A stretch of 33,340 nucleotides of DNA. Origin: Flavobacteriaceae bacterium. GTDB lineage: Bacteria; Bacteroidota; Bacteroidia; Flavobacteriales; Flavobacteriaceae. The translations under genes were made by a program, and so were the position numbers. The stretch covers positions 1 through 33,340 of the forward strand of contig JAQWJV010000030.1 of the NCBI GenBank assembly GCA_029248185.1, read 5' to 3'. Of this stretch, positions 25,381-33,307 are shown in pieces (positions within the stretch are counted from its first letter, which is position 1; each line of letters starts with the position of its first letter). Below the pieces are notes generated by a model. The model saw only the letters and a list, made by a program, of their open reading frames with translations. It had not been told where the DNA came from and ran no database searches.

Positions 25381-26550
25381 ATGGAAGCATACATAATTAA
25401 AGGCTACAGATCAGCCGTAGGAAAAGCAAATAAAGGAGGATTTAAAAATTATCGTTCCGATGATTTAGCAGTAGAAGTTATCAAACATTTGATGGCGTCA
25501 GTCCCTCAGGTGGACCCTCGTACAGTCGATGATGTGATTGTTGGATGTGCAAATCCAGAAGGAGAGCAGGGACTTCAAGTGGGACGTCTAATTGCCGCAA
25601 GAGCTCTGGGAAAAGAAGTTCCCGGAATTACGATTAATCGTTATTGTGCTTCAGGCTTGGAAGCGATTTCTCAAGCTGTGGGAAAGATAAAAGCGGGATT
25701 TGGACATATTTATATTGCTGGAGGTGCTGAAAGCATGAGCATGATTCCAATGACGGGGTATAAATTAGCCCCAAGTTATAAAGCCAATCTAGAAAATTTA
25801 AATTACCATGTGGGTATGGGAGCTACCGCCGAAGCCGTTGCTGCCAAATATGGAATTACAAGAGAAGCTGCAGACCTTTTTTCTTTTGAGTCACACAATA
25901 AGGCAGCAGCTGCAATTGATGCAGGCAAGTTTAAGGATCAAATTGTCCCCATCGAGGTGGAAGAAGTTTTTGTAGCGGAGGGAAAACGTCAGACCAAAAC
26001 GCATACTGTTGCCATGGATGAGGGAGTAAGACGTGAAACTAGTTTAGAAGGTTTGGCAAAACTTAGACCCGCATTTAAAATAAAAGGAGTCGTAACCGCA
26101 GGGAACGCTTCTCAAACTTCTGATGGGGCAGCTTTTACACTAGTGGTTAGTGAAGCAATCGTTAAAGAATTGAATTTACAACCCATCGCACGTTTGGCAG
26201 CTTGTGCTGTGGGTGGTGTGGATCCGCTATACATGGGGATTGGACCTTGCGTAGCTATTCCAAAAGCACTGAAACAAGCCGGTTTACAACTGGATGATAT
26301 TGAACTGACGGAATTGAATGAAGCTTTTGGAGTCCAAGCCTTGGCCGTTATTCAAGAAGCGGGATTGAATCCAGAAACGGTCAATGTCAATGGAGGTGCC
26401 ATTGCCTTGGGACATCCACTAGGATGTACAGGGGCTAAACTTAGTATTCAATTATTAGAAGAGATGCAACTTCGTAATCAACGCTATGGAATGGTTACTG
26501 CCTGTGTAGGTGGTGGACAAGGAATTGCGGGTATTTTCGAACGTTTATAA
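25381..26550 (+). CDS. fadA: Acetyl-CoA acyltransferase (3-ketoacyl-CoA thiolase)
   Basis: A 389-residue thiolase that completes beta-oxidation by splitting 3-ketoacyl-CoA with CoA. The nucleophilic Cys89 is in TINRYCASGLEAI. The C-terminal catalytic His is in GGAIALGHPLGCTGAK, and the second Cys is in ACVGGGQG. NASQTSDGAAF and NEAFGVQA are further conserved thiolase motifs. Length and the 3-base gap after fadN match a FadN-FadA complex. The TetR regulator gene begins 4 bases after its stop. Confidence 0.95.
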   Translation: MEAYIIKGYRSAVGKANKGGFKNYRSDDLAVEVIKHLMASVPQVDPRTVDDVIVGCANPEGEQGLQVGRLIAARALGKEVPGITINRYCASGLEAISQAVGKIKAGFGHIYIAGGAESMSMIPMTGYKLAPSYKANLENLNYHVGMGATAEAVAAKYGITREAADLFSFESHNKAAAAIDAGKFKDQIVPIEVEEVFVAEGKRQTKTHTVAMDEGVRRETSLEGLAKLRPAFKIKGVVTAGNASQTSDGAAFTLVVSEAIVKELNLQPIARLAACAVGGVDPLYMGIGPCVAIPKALKQAGLQLDDIELTELNEAFGVQALAVIQEAGLNPETVNVNGGAIALGHPLGCTGAKLSIQLLEEMQLRNQRYGMVTACVGGGQGIAGIFERL

Positions 26551-26554
26551 ATCC

Positions 26555-27160
26555 ATGAAAGCAGGACCACAACTTATCGGTAAACGCGAATCTCTAAAAA
26601 TACAGGTTCGCGAACGGTTATTGGAGGAGTCTCTTAAGTTGTTTTCTGTTCAGGGTTTGGAAAAAACTACAGTAGCTGATATTGTAGAACAAAGTGGGAT
26701 TGCACGAGGGACTTTTTATAATTATTATGCAGATGTGAATGCACTATTTGACGCGATAATTTCTCAAATGAATCAAAATATTCAAATTGAAATTAAGACC
26801 AATAGAGAAAAATCCTTGTCTGTATACGATTATTTATACGCCACCTTTAAGTGTTATTTCGACTTTATAGGTTCTTCCCAAATGATCAATTTTCATGTCA
26901 TCAATCAAGCACATATTCGGCAAAGTTCTTATCAGAGTGAAATCATCAAGACGATTGTAAAAGACCTAATCCGAGATTTAAAATCTTCCCGTAGAATCAA
27001 GGATTTTAACGAAAAGCATGAATTTCTCCTTTTGAGTTTTATGCTCGTCGGTGCTCCCCCAGAGCTTTTCCTAGCCACCCATACTTCCGATATTAATTTA
27101 AGTAGTGAACAACTTGCTACTTTTTTAGCCAAGGTCTTTCATAAGGTGTTGATGGAGTAG
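26555..27160 (+). CDS. TetR/AcrR-family transcriptional regulator of the fad operon
   Basis: A 201-residue regulator. The N-terminal helix-turn-helix runs from about residue 18 to 64: RERLLEESLKLFSVQGLEKT, then TVADIVEQSGIARGTFYNYY with the recognition helix around Ala50-Tyr58. The remaining all-helical domain would bind a ligand, plausibly long-chain acyl-CoA. An in-frame upstream GTG inside fadA (26510) would add 15 residues, but the ATG at 26555, 4 bases after the fadA stop, gives the normal start. Being last in the fadN-fadA operon, with a palindrome upstream of fadN, suggests autoregulated repression relieved by acyl-CoA, as for FadR-type TetR proteins (inference). Confidence 0.9.
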   Translation: MKAGPQLIGKRESLKIQVRERLLEESLKLFSVQGLEKTTVADIVEQSGIARGTFYNYYADVNALFDAIISQMNQNIQIEIKTNREKSLSVYDYLYATFKCYFDFIGSSQMINFHVINQAHIRQSSYQSEIIKTIVKDLIRDLKSSRRIKDFNEKHEFLLLSFMLVGAPPELFLATHTSDINLSSEQLATFLAKVFHKVLME

Positions 27161-27170
27161 GAGTTTACCT

Positions 27171-27260
27171 TTAACTCCCCAACAGTCCATAAATTAAAAC
27201 GCTAATCACACAAAGGCTTATTGAAAAAGGACTTGCGTATTCCCAAGTTTTTAGATCCAT
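27171..27260 (-). CDS. Possible 29-residue membrane microprotein
   Basis: An ATG-started ORF of 29 residues, beginning MDLKTWEYASPFS and then mostly hydrophobic (ISLCVISVLIYGLLG). It lies 18 bases after the 69-residue membrane ORF and 10 bases before the convergent TetR gene. It could be a real single-span microprotein, a remnant of a longer membrane protein, or chance. No family recognised. Confidence 0.3.
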   Translation of the reverse strand: MDLKTWEYASPFSISLCVISVLIYGLLGS

Positions 27261-27278
27261 TAAAGGGGGCTGTGCTTT

Positions 27279-27488
27279 CTATTTTTTTTTGAATTGTGGA
27301 TACCTATAAAAAACCCCAAACATCACGGCTACATTTAATAGAAATTCAATTCCCCAAATATGCACAAAATGAATGTCAATGGAAAAAACAAAGGTGGTGA
27401 GTATATAGAAGCTTAGTCTAACGATTAAAGCCGTTTTGGTTGCAGTTGCTGAAATAGTTTTGGTGAAAAACCTTGCCAACCATACCAA
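27279..27488 (-). CDS. Small two-span membrane protein, hypothetical
   Basis: A 69-residue hydrophobic protein. Two likely membrane segments are about residues 17-38 (with TALIVRLSFYILTTFVF) and 43-61 (HIWGIEFLLNVAVMFGVF), ending in a basic tail PQFKKK. No ATG is available near the 5' end: the only start is TTG at 27486-27488, and an in-frame TGA lies two codons upstream. It therefore either uses TTG or has lost its 5' end. It lies 12 bases downstream of the Gfo/Idh/MocA gene on the same strand and is probably in that transcript. Function unknown. Confidence 0.5.
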   Translation of the reverse strand: MVWLARFFTKTISATATKTALIVRLSFYILTTFVFSIDIHFVHIWGIEFLLNVAVMFGVFYRYPQFKKK

Positions 27489-27500
27489 TTGAAATCAATT

Positions 27501-28511
27501 TCATAGGCTTATCAAGGTATTGTTTTTAAATGACTTTGTTGCCATTTCAGCAATATAGGAAGCCTGTGTTCCATCATGTGCTTTAATTTCTGGCTGTCTT
27601 TCCTCTACTATGCAATTAATGAATTCTTGAATTTCATTTTTAAAGGCGACCTCAAACCGTTCATTAAAGGATTGTGAACATTCTTTTCTTACCCCATCTT
27701 GATCAAGTATTTCTACTAAATTTTTTTGTGGAATGGATCCGATTCTGAGGGTGGCTTTGGTTCCAACAATTTCAGTCTCTACGTTATAGCCATGGGCAGC
27801 GGTGCGACCGGCAAAAACAAAGGCCATGGCATCGTTTTCAAATTTCAAAAGTGCTGAAACATTATCACCATCGTCATATTGTTGATACTCTGGGTGTAAA
27901 TAACAACCTCCAATGGCATAAATACTGGTGGGTTCAGCTTTTAAAAACCAACGGGCTAAATCAAAATCATGAACAGCCATGTCAATAAATTGACCCGCAC
28001 TATGCGCTGCGTATTTGAGGGCTCCTTCTATGGCAGCATTAGGATCGACACTGTAGCCTCTAAAGAGAATAGGACGACCAATTTTTCCTTCATCAATACA
28101 TGTTTTGGCATACAAATAAGAGGGGTCATAACGTCGCATGAAACCCAGCATAAAAATCTTTGAGGGGTTTTTGGCAACTATTTTCTCAACTTTTTTACAG
28201 GCGTCTATTGAAGTAGCTAAGGGTTTTTCGCAAAAAACATGGAGTCCTTTTTGTAAACAATAAATAATGTGTTCTGCATGAAAACTTGAAGGGGAAACCA
28301 AGACGATGGCATCCAGTTTTACTGAACTGAGCATTTTTTCAATCTCGGTAAAGCAGTGGGTAACTCCCCATTCTTTTTGTGCTCTTGATAGCTCTTCTTC
28401 CAAAGGACTACAAACTGCCACTAGTTCAGCGTTTTTTGTTGTGGTAATATTTTCTGCGTGTGTATATCCTAAGCGACCTAAACCCACCACTCCAACTCGA
28501 ATTGTATTCAT
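27501..28511 (-). CDS. iolG: Gfo/Idh/MocA oxidoreductase, inositol 2-dehydrogenase-like
   Basis: A 336-residue NAD(P)-dependent sugar/polyol dehydrogenase. The Rossmann loop is VGVVGLGRLGYTHAEN (residues 6-21). The signature VFCEKPLAT has the catalytic Lys96, and QFIDMAVHDFDLARWF provides Asp177 and His181, the proton-relay residues of inositol dehydrogenases. The C-terminal alpha/beta domain follows. The motif set and the DMAVHDFDLARW segment are those of proteins annotated as inositol 2-dehydrogenase. No other inositol catabolism genes are nearby, so myo-inositol as substrate is likely but not certain; the gene symbol is by resemblance only. It lies 130 bases downstream of umuD with its own -7 box. 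Confidence 0.85.
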   Translation of the reverse strand: MNTIRVGVVGLGRLGYTHAENITTTKNAELVAVCSPLEEELSRAQKEWGVTHCFTEIEKMLSSVKLDAIVLVSPSSFHAEHIIYCLQKGLHVFCEKPLATSIDACKKVEKIVAKNPSKIFMLGFMRRYDPSYLYAKTCIDEGKIGRPILFRGYSVDPNAAIEGALKYAAHSAGQFIDMAVHDFDLARWFLKAEPTSIYAIGGCYLHPEYQQYDDGDNVSALLKFENDAMAFVFAGRTAAHGYNVETEIVGTKATLRIGSIPQKNLVEILDQDGVRKECSQSFNERFEVAFKNEIQEFINCIVEERQPEIKAHDGTQASYIAEMATKSFKNNTLISL

Positions 28512-28532
28512 TTATTAGTGTATGATCTCAAT

Positions 28533-28540
28533 CAAATATA
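28533..28540 (-). promoter_or_regulatory. -7 promoter box for the Gfo/Idh/MocA gene
   Basis: Minus-strand TATATTTG, a full match to TAnnTTTG and identical to the box before the GH3 gene, 22 bases before the start codon. The box indicates separate transcription from the upstream umuD gene. No good -33 element was seen. Confidence 0.4.
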
Positions 28541-28641
28541 ATAATAAAAGAATTTTAGTGTGTCTTTAAGTTGACAAGATCTAAGAGCTTAACTCCAAAA
28601 ATCCGTACAATCTCACTTTTTATAGTGCTTTGCTTTTAAGG

Positions 28642-29073
28642 TCACAACTTTTTTACCACATAAGTAACAATTCCCCAAATGATAAGTTCGTTTTCTTCAG
28701 TCACTTTTATGGGTCGGTATTTTGGATTTTCAGGAATCAAAAGGATTTCGTCTTTTGTTACTTTGAGACGTTTTACGGTAAACTCTCCATCAATAAAACA
28801 AATGGCAATTTTATTATCCATGGGTTCTAGACTTCGATCGATGACCAATAAATCTCCATCATCTAAGCCAGCTCCTTGCATGGATTCGCCAGAAACACGA
28901 GCATAAAAAGTAGCTTCTTCGTTGCGAACCACTTCTTGGTCAATACTAATGCGTAATTCTTTAAAATCATCGGCAGGAGAAGGGAAACCTGCAGAAATTC
29001 CTTCTTGTGCCCAGTGCATTTTTTTCTGATGCTCTTGATCGGGGTGAAAGAAAACTAATTTTTGTGATTTCAT
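28642..29073 (-). CDS. umuD: UmuD-like autoproteolytic subunit of DNA polymerase V (S24 peptidase)
   Basis: A 143-residue member of the LexA/UmuD S24 peptidase family. The self-cleavage site is SAGFPSPADD (cut between Ala28 and Gly29). The catalytic Ser64 is in VSGESMQGAG and Lys101 in FTVKRLK. Each is four residues later than the E. coli UmuD positions (24/25, 60, 97), so all functional parts are present. RecA-stimulated cleavage would yield the active UmuD' form for translesion synthesis. It follows umuC by 4 bases, so it is translated from the same mRNA but second, the reverse of E. coli umuDC. Confidence 0.93.
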   Translation of the reverse strand: MKSQKLVFFHPDQEHQKKMHWAQEGISAGFPSPADDFKELRISIDQEVVRNEEATFYARVSGESMQGAGLDDGDLLVIDRSLEPMDNKIAICFIDGEFTVKRLKVTKDEILLIPENPKYRPIKVTEENELIIWGIVTYVVKKL

Positions 29074-29077
29074 CGGT

Positions 29078-30337
29078 TTATTTTACAATAATGATTTCAT
29101 TGAGTTCTGTAGTGAAGCGATGCGATAAATGTTCTTGCTTCATTTTCCACGTTCGTTTTAAATCTTGATTGGCCAACTTTATGCGATGGGGTCCAAAGCG
29201 CTGGTGAATTTTATCGAGACTTTGCATGACAGCCAAATGTTTTTCGTTGTTGTTTTGAAAAAGGGTTAATTGCCGTTCTTCTGTGGGAATGAGCCCCATG
29301 ATCATGACTCCTGCTTTTTTATAATGAATGTCTTCTTTAAAGATTTTTTGAAGTCCCATAACCGCAAATTTACTCAACATAATACTCGAATTGGTTGCGT
29401 AGGGTAGGGGAAGTACGCAACTGTTTCGGTAGGGTAAACTTCCTTTTTTGTGTGGGTCGCTTCTCACAAAAACCAGAAGTGCATGGCAACTACTTTTTTG
29501 CTTCCTCATTTTTTCAGCACAACTTGTGGCAAAGGTTGAGATGCGTTCTTCCAAATCTGAAAAATGAGTAAGTGTTCCCTCAAAGCTTCGAGTAGTGGCA
29601 ATTCCTTTTTTTGGAGGAATAATTTCTTCGAGTTGTATAGACGGAATACCCTGTAGATCTTTTTTTAATCGTAAACCCAAGATGCTCATGTGTTTTCGAA
29701 CCCAGTCGTCGGGGAGTCTAGTAAATGCCAAAGCGTTGGTAACTCCCATGGCCTCCAGGCGTTTCCTGTGTTGCCTTCCAACACCCCAAACATCACCAAT
29801 CGAAGTCCATTGTAAAGCTTTGATTCTTTTTTCTTCAGTATCAATGCAATAAACACCTTGGGTACGGTCGGCAAATTTTTTAGCAATTTTATTGGCGATT
29901 TTGGCCAAGGCTTTTGTGGGTGCCATTCCTACCGAAACAGGAATACCTGTCCACTGGCGTACTTGTTTACGCATTCGATGTCCTTCTTGCTCTAGGTCAA
30001 ATAGATCAAAGCCTTTAAATTGTAAAAAAGCTTCATCGATACTATAAATTTCCAAATTAGGCGTGTATTTTTCTAATATAGTCATTACCCGATTGCTCAT
30101 GTCGCCATAGAGGGGATAGTTGGAAGAAAACACTTTGATACCCTGTTGTTTAAATTGTTGTTTGTACTGGAAAGCAGGTGCTCCCATGGGAATTCCTAGT
30201 GCCTTAGCTTCATTGCTTCGTGCAATCACACAACCGTCATTATTGGAAAGAATGACCACGGGTTTGCCTTCCCATTGGGGTTGAAAAACCCGCTCACAGG
30301 AAGCGTAAAAATTGTTACAATCAACAAGTGCAAACAT
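29078..30337 (-). CDS. umuC: Y-family DNA polymerase V catalytic subunit UmuC
   Basis: A 419-residue translesion polymerase. The chosen start, MFALVDCNNFYASCERVF, is the canonical UmuC N-terminus. An open frame extends 35 codons further upstream but is a lysine-rich product of an A-rich stretch and is rejected. Catalytic acidic residues are Asp6 in LVDCNNF and Asp101-Glu102 in YSIDEAFL. GIPVSVGMAPTKALAKIAN is the palm motif, and GDVWGVGRQHRKRLEAMG the helix-hairpin-helix-like thumb motif. The little finger domain has GTLTHFSDLEERIS, and the C-terminal UmuC-specific tail ends the protein. With the UmuD gene 4 bases downstream it forms a complete polymerase V pair for damage-induced mutagenesis. 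No LexA-type operator was identified upstream. Confidence 0.94.
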   Translation of the reverse strand: MFALVDCNNFYASCERVFQPQWEGKPVVILSNNDGCVIARSNEAKALGIPMGAPAFQYKQQFKQQGIKVFSSNYPLYGDMSNRVMTILEKYTPNLEIYSIDEAFLQFKGFDLFDLEQEGHRMRKQVRQWTGIPVSVGMAPTKALAKIANKIAKKFADRTQGVYCIDTEEKRIKALQWTSIGDVWGVGRQHRKRLEAMGVTNALAFTRLPDDWVRKHMSILGLRLKKDLQGIPSIQLEEIIPPKKGIATTRSFEGTLTHFSDLEERISTFATSCAEKMRKQKSSCHALLVFVRSDPHKKGSLPYRNSCVLPLPYATNSSIMLSKFAVMGLQKIFKEDIHYKKAGVMIMGLIPTEERQLTLFQNNNEKHLAVMQSLDKIHQRFGPHRIKLANQDLKRTWKMKQEHLSHRFTTELNEIIIVK

Positions 30338-30483
30338 GTCGAAAAAGGTATTAAAATGTTCCTGAATAAAAAGAGGATTTCTTCTTTTTTTCTTCTTTTT
30401 GGGCTTCTTTTTTTTTGAAGAAAATTTTGAAGTGAAAAACACGTATTTTTTAATAAATAAAGACCCACTTTAGGCAAAAGTTG

Positions 30484-30491
30484 TAATTTTG
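30484..30491 (+). promoter_or_regulatory. -7 promoter box for sucA
   Basis: TAATTTTG is a full match to TAnnTTTG, 29 bases before the sucA ATG. It lies in the 183-base gap shared with the divergent umuC gene. The rest of that gap contains an oligopyrimidine stretch (30378-30416) and no gene. Confidence 0.45.
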
Positions 30492-30520
30492 GCTTTAGGA
30501 TTTTAGTATCAAACCATTGC

Positions 30521-33304
30521 ATGGATAAATATTCGTTTTTAAACGCTGCTCACACTGCATATTTTGCGGAACTATATGATCAATATTTACAGCAGCCCGA
30601 TAGTGTAGAGCCCAGTTGGAGAGCTTTTTTTCAAGGATTTGACTTTGGAATGGAAAACAGTGATACGGGAACTGTTGAAACTCAAGTCGGCGAGGCACAA
30701 ATCGAAGTGCCTGAACAAGTACAAAAAGAATTTCGTGTTGTAAAATTGATCGATGGGTATCGCACGCGTGGACATTTATTTACCAAAACGAACCCGGTTC
30801 GTGACCGAAGAAAATATACCCCCACCCTTGACATTGAAAATTTTGGTTTGTCACAGGGAGATTTATCCACGGTTTTCAATGCAGGAGAAATCATGGGCAT
30901 TGGCCCCAGTTCCTTAAAGATAATCATTCAGCATTTGCAGAATATTTATTGTGATTCTATTGGGATTGAATATATGTATATCCGGAATCCAGAAAAGTTA
31001 AATTGGATTCAACAACGCTTAAACGTTAACGATAATCACCCTAAATTTTCAGTAGAACAAAAAAAACACATTCTTAAAAAACTAAATCAAGCGGTTAGTT
31101 TCGAGAATTTTTTACATACCAAATACGTTGGCCAAAAGCGTTTTTCCCTTGAAGGAGGCGAATCTTTAATTCCAGCGCTGGACGCTATAGTAGAAGCTGC
31201 TGCGAATCAAGGTGTAGAAGAGTTTGTCATGGGGATGGCGCACAGAGGACGATTGAATACCTTGACGAATATTTTTGGAAAGTCAAGTAAAGATATTTTT
31301 AGTGAATTTGATGGAAAGGATTATGAGGAAGTTATTTTTGATGGTGATGTAAAATACCATTTGGGATGGACTGCACAGCGGGTAACCGATACCGGTAAGC
31401 AAATCAATATGAATATTGCTCCCAATCCTTCGCATCTTGAAACTGTTGGAGCAGTAGTAGAGGGAATTGCACGTGCCAAACTTGAAAATGGATTCAATGG
31501 CAATACGGATAAAGTTTTGCCCATTATTGTTCATGGAGATGCAGCAATTGCCGGACAGGGATTGCCATATGAAATTGTTCAGATGGCGGGTCTCAAAGGC
31601 TACGGTACAGGGGGGACAATTCATATTGTGGTGAACAACCAAATTGGGTTTACTACGAATTATCTAGATGCTAGAACCAGTACCTATTGTACCGATGTAG
31701 CAAAAGTGACACTTTCTCCTGTAATGCATGTCAATTCAGATGATGCTGAAGCGGTTGTACATGCTACCTTATTTGCTCTAGATTACAGAATGCGTTTTGG
31801 AGTTGATGTTTTTATTGATCTTCTAGGATATAGAAAATATGGACATAATGAAGGGGATGAACCTCGATTTACCCAACCCAAATTATACAAGGCCATTGCA
31901 AAACAGCAAAATCCAAGAGATATTTATGCCGCAGTGCTTAAAGCTGGAGGTATTATTGATGACCACTATGTCAAAGTCTTAGAAAAGGAATATAAAAGTT
32001 CTTTAGAACATGATTTAGAGGATTCACGCAAAATAAAAACAACCGTCATCACCCCTTTTATGGCAGATGAATGGAAAGCTTTTGAACGTGTAGATGAAAA
32101 TGAAATGAGTAAAACCGTTTCAACAGGAGTTTCAAAAGCCCTTTTAGATGCTACTGCTGAGACGATTACTTCGTTGCCCAGTGAATATAATTATTTGCGA
32201 AAAATTGAGCGACTAATTGCTGATCGTAAAGCCATGTATTTTGAAAAAAATCAAATGGACTGGGCGATGGGCGAACTGCTAGCCTATGGTACTTTACTTC
32301 AAGAGGGATATAATGTAAGATTGTCTGGACAAGATGTTGAACGGGGTACATTTTCCCATCGACACGCAGTCATAAAATCAGAAAATGCTGAAGATGAAAT
32401 TGTTTTATTGAATCGGATTAATCCTGAAAAACAGGGACATTTTAGCGCTTACAATTCACTCTTGTCAGAGTATGGCGTCATGGGATTTGATTACGGCTAT
32501 GCTATGGCAAGTCCAAATACACTTACCCTTTGGGAAGCTCAGTTTGGAGATTTTTCAAATGGAGCTCAGATCATGCTTGATCAGTATGTCTCTTCTGCTG
32601 AAGATAAATGGAAGCTTCAAAATGGATTGGTATTACTCTTGCCACATGGATATGAAGGGCAAGGGGCAGAACACTCTTCGGCAAGAATGGAACGTTATCT
32701 TCAGCTTTGTGCCAAAGACAATATGTTTGTAGCAAATTGTACTACACCAGCCAATATGTTTCATATTTTGAGACGACAGATGAAGACTAAATACCGAAAA
32801 CCTTTAGTCGTATTTACACCGAAAAGTTTATTGCGCCACCCTCAAGCGGTTTCAACAAAAGAAGAATTTATTGAAGGGTGTTTTCAGCCATTAATTTCGG
32901 ATGATGCGGTAAATGCAAAAGAAGTTAAGGCGGTCGTTTTTTGTTCTGGTAAATTTTATTACGATTTATATAAGGCCAGAGAAGAAAAAGGTCGAATGGA
33001 TGTTGCATTGATTCGTTTGGAGCAACTTTTTCCCTTACCCGTAGCAGAAATCAAAGCATCCCTAGCCCAGTTTAAAAATGCAAGTGATATTGTTTGGGCA
33101 CAAGAAGAGCCCCGAAACATGGGTGCTTGGAGCTTTTTATTGTTACACTTACCCAATTCACAACGTTTTAGACCCGCTACAAGACGTTATTATGGTGCTC
33201 CCGCAGCAGGTAGCGCAATCCGATTCCAAAGACGACATCAACAAGTAATTGATTATGTTTTTGATCCAAACCAAGATAATTTTATAAGAACACCTAAGAA
33301 ATAG
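30521..33304 (+). CDS. sucA: 2-oxoglutarate dehydrogenase E1 component
   Basis: A 927-residue thiamine-diphosphate enzyme of the TCA cycle that decarboxylates 2-oxoglutarate and passes the succinyl group to the lipoyl domain of SucB. The N-terminal E1o helix is DKYSFLNAAHTAYFAELY with WRAFFQGFDFG. The catalytic core has RFSLEGGESLIPALDAI, MGMAHRGRLNTL, GDAAIAGQGLPYEI and the NNQIGFTT segment, with GHNEGDEPRFTQP downstream. The transketolase-like C-terminal half has GTFSHRHAV, FDYGYAMASP and HGYEGQGAEHSSARMER. Length is close to the 933 residues of E. coli SucA. The sucB start follows 3 bases after the stop, giving the usual sucAB operon. Confidence 0.97.
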   Translation: MDKYSFLNAAHTAYFAELYDQYLQQPDSVEPSWRAFFQGFDFGMENSDTGTVETQVGEAQIEVPEQVQKEFRVVKLIDGYRTRGHLFTKTNPVRDRRKYTPTLDIENFGLSQGDLSTVFNAGEIMGIGPSSLKIIIQHLQNIYCDSIGIEYMYIRNPEKLNWIQQRLNVNDNHPKFSVEQKKHILKKLNQAVSFENFLHTKYVGQKRFSLEGGESLIPALDAIVEAAANQGVEEFVMGMAHRGRLNTLTNIFGKSSKDIFSEFDGKDYEEVIFDGDVKYHLGWTAQRVTDTGKQINMNIAPNPSHLETVGAVVEGIARAKLENGFNGNTDKVLPIIVHGDAAIAGQGLPYEIVQMAGLKGYGTGGTIHIVVNNQIGFTTNYLDARTSTYCTDVAKVTLSPVMHVNSDDAEAVVHATLFALDYRMRFGVDVFIDLLGYRKYGHNEGDEPRFTQPKLYKAIAKQQNPRDIYAAVLKAGGIIDDHYVKVLEKEYKSSLEHDLEDSRKIKTTVITPFMADEWKAFERVDENEMSKTVSTGVSKALLDATAETITSLPSEYNYLRKIERLIADRKAMYFEKNQMDWAMGELLAYGTLLQEGYNVRLSGQDVERGTFSHRHAVIKSENAEDEIVLLNRINPEKQGHFSAYNSLLSEYGVMGFDYGYAMASPNTLTLWEAQFGDFSNGAQIMLDQYVSSAEDKWKLQNGLVLLLPHGYEGQGAEHSSARMERYLQLCAKDNMFVANCTTPANMFHILRRQMKTKYRKPLVVFTPKSLLRHPQAVSTKEEFIEGCFQPLISDDAVNAKEVKAVVFCSGKFYYDLYKAREEKGRMDVALIRLEQLFPLPVAEIKASLAQFKNASDIVWAQEEPRNMGAWSFLLLHLPNSQRFRPATRRYYGAPAAGSAIRFQRRHQQVIDYVFDPNQDNFIRTPKK

Positions 33305-33307
33305 ATC

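Noticed and set aside
26510-26554. GTG start for the TetR regulator inside fadA
   Set aside because: The ATG at 26555, 4 bases after the fadA stop, gives a standard TetR N-terminus and fits operon spacing.
30338-30442. A 35-codon N-terminal extension of UmuC rich in lysine
   Set aside because: It is translated from an A-rich purine tract, and UmuC proteins begin at MFALVDCNNF, which has its own ATG at 30335-30337.
31283-31642. 119-codon open frame antisense to sucA
   Set aside because: Covers the thiamine-diphosphate motifs of SucA, so the coding strand is clear.
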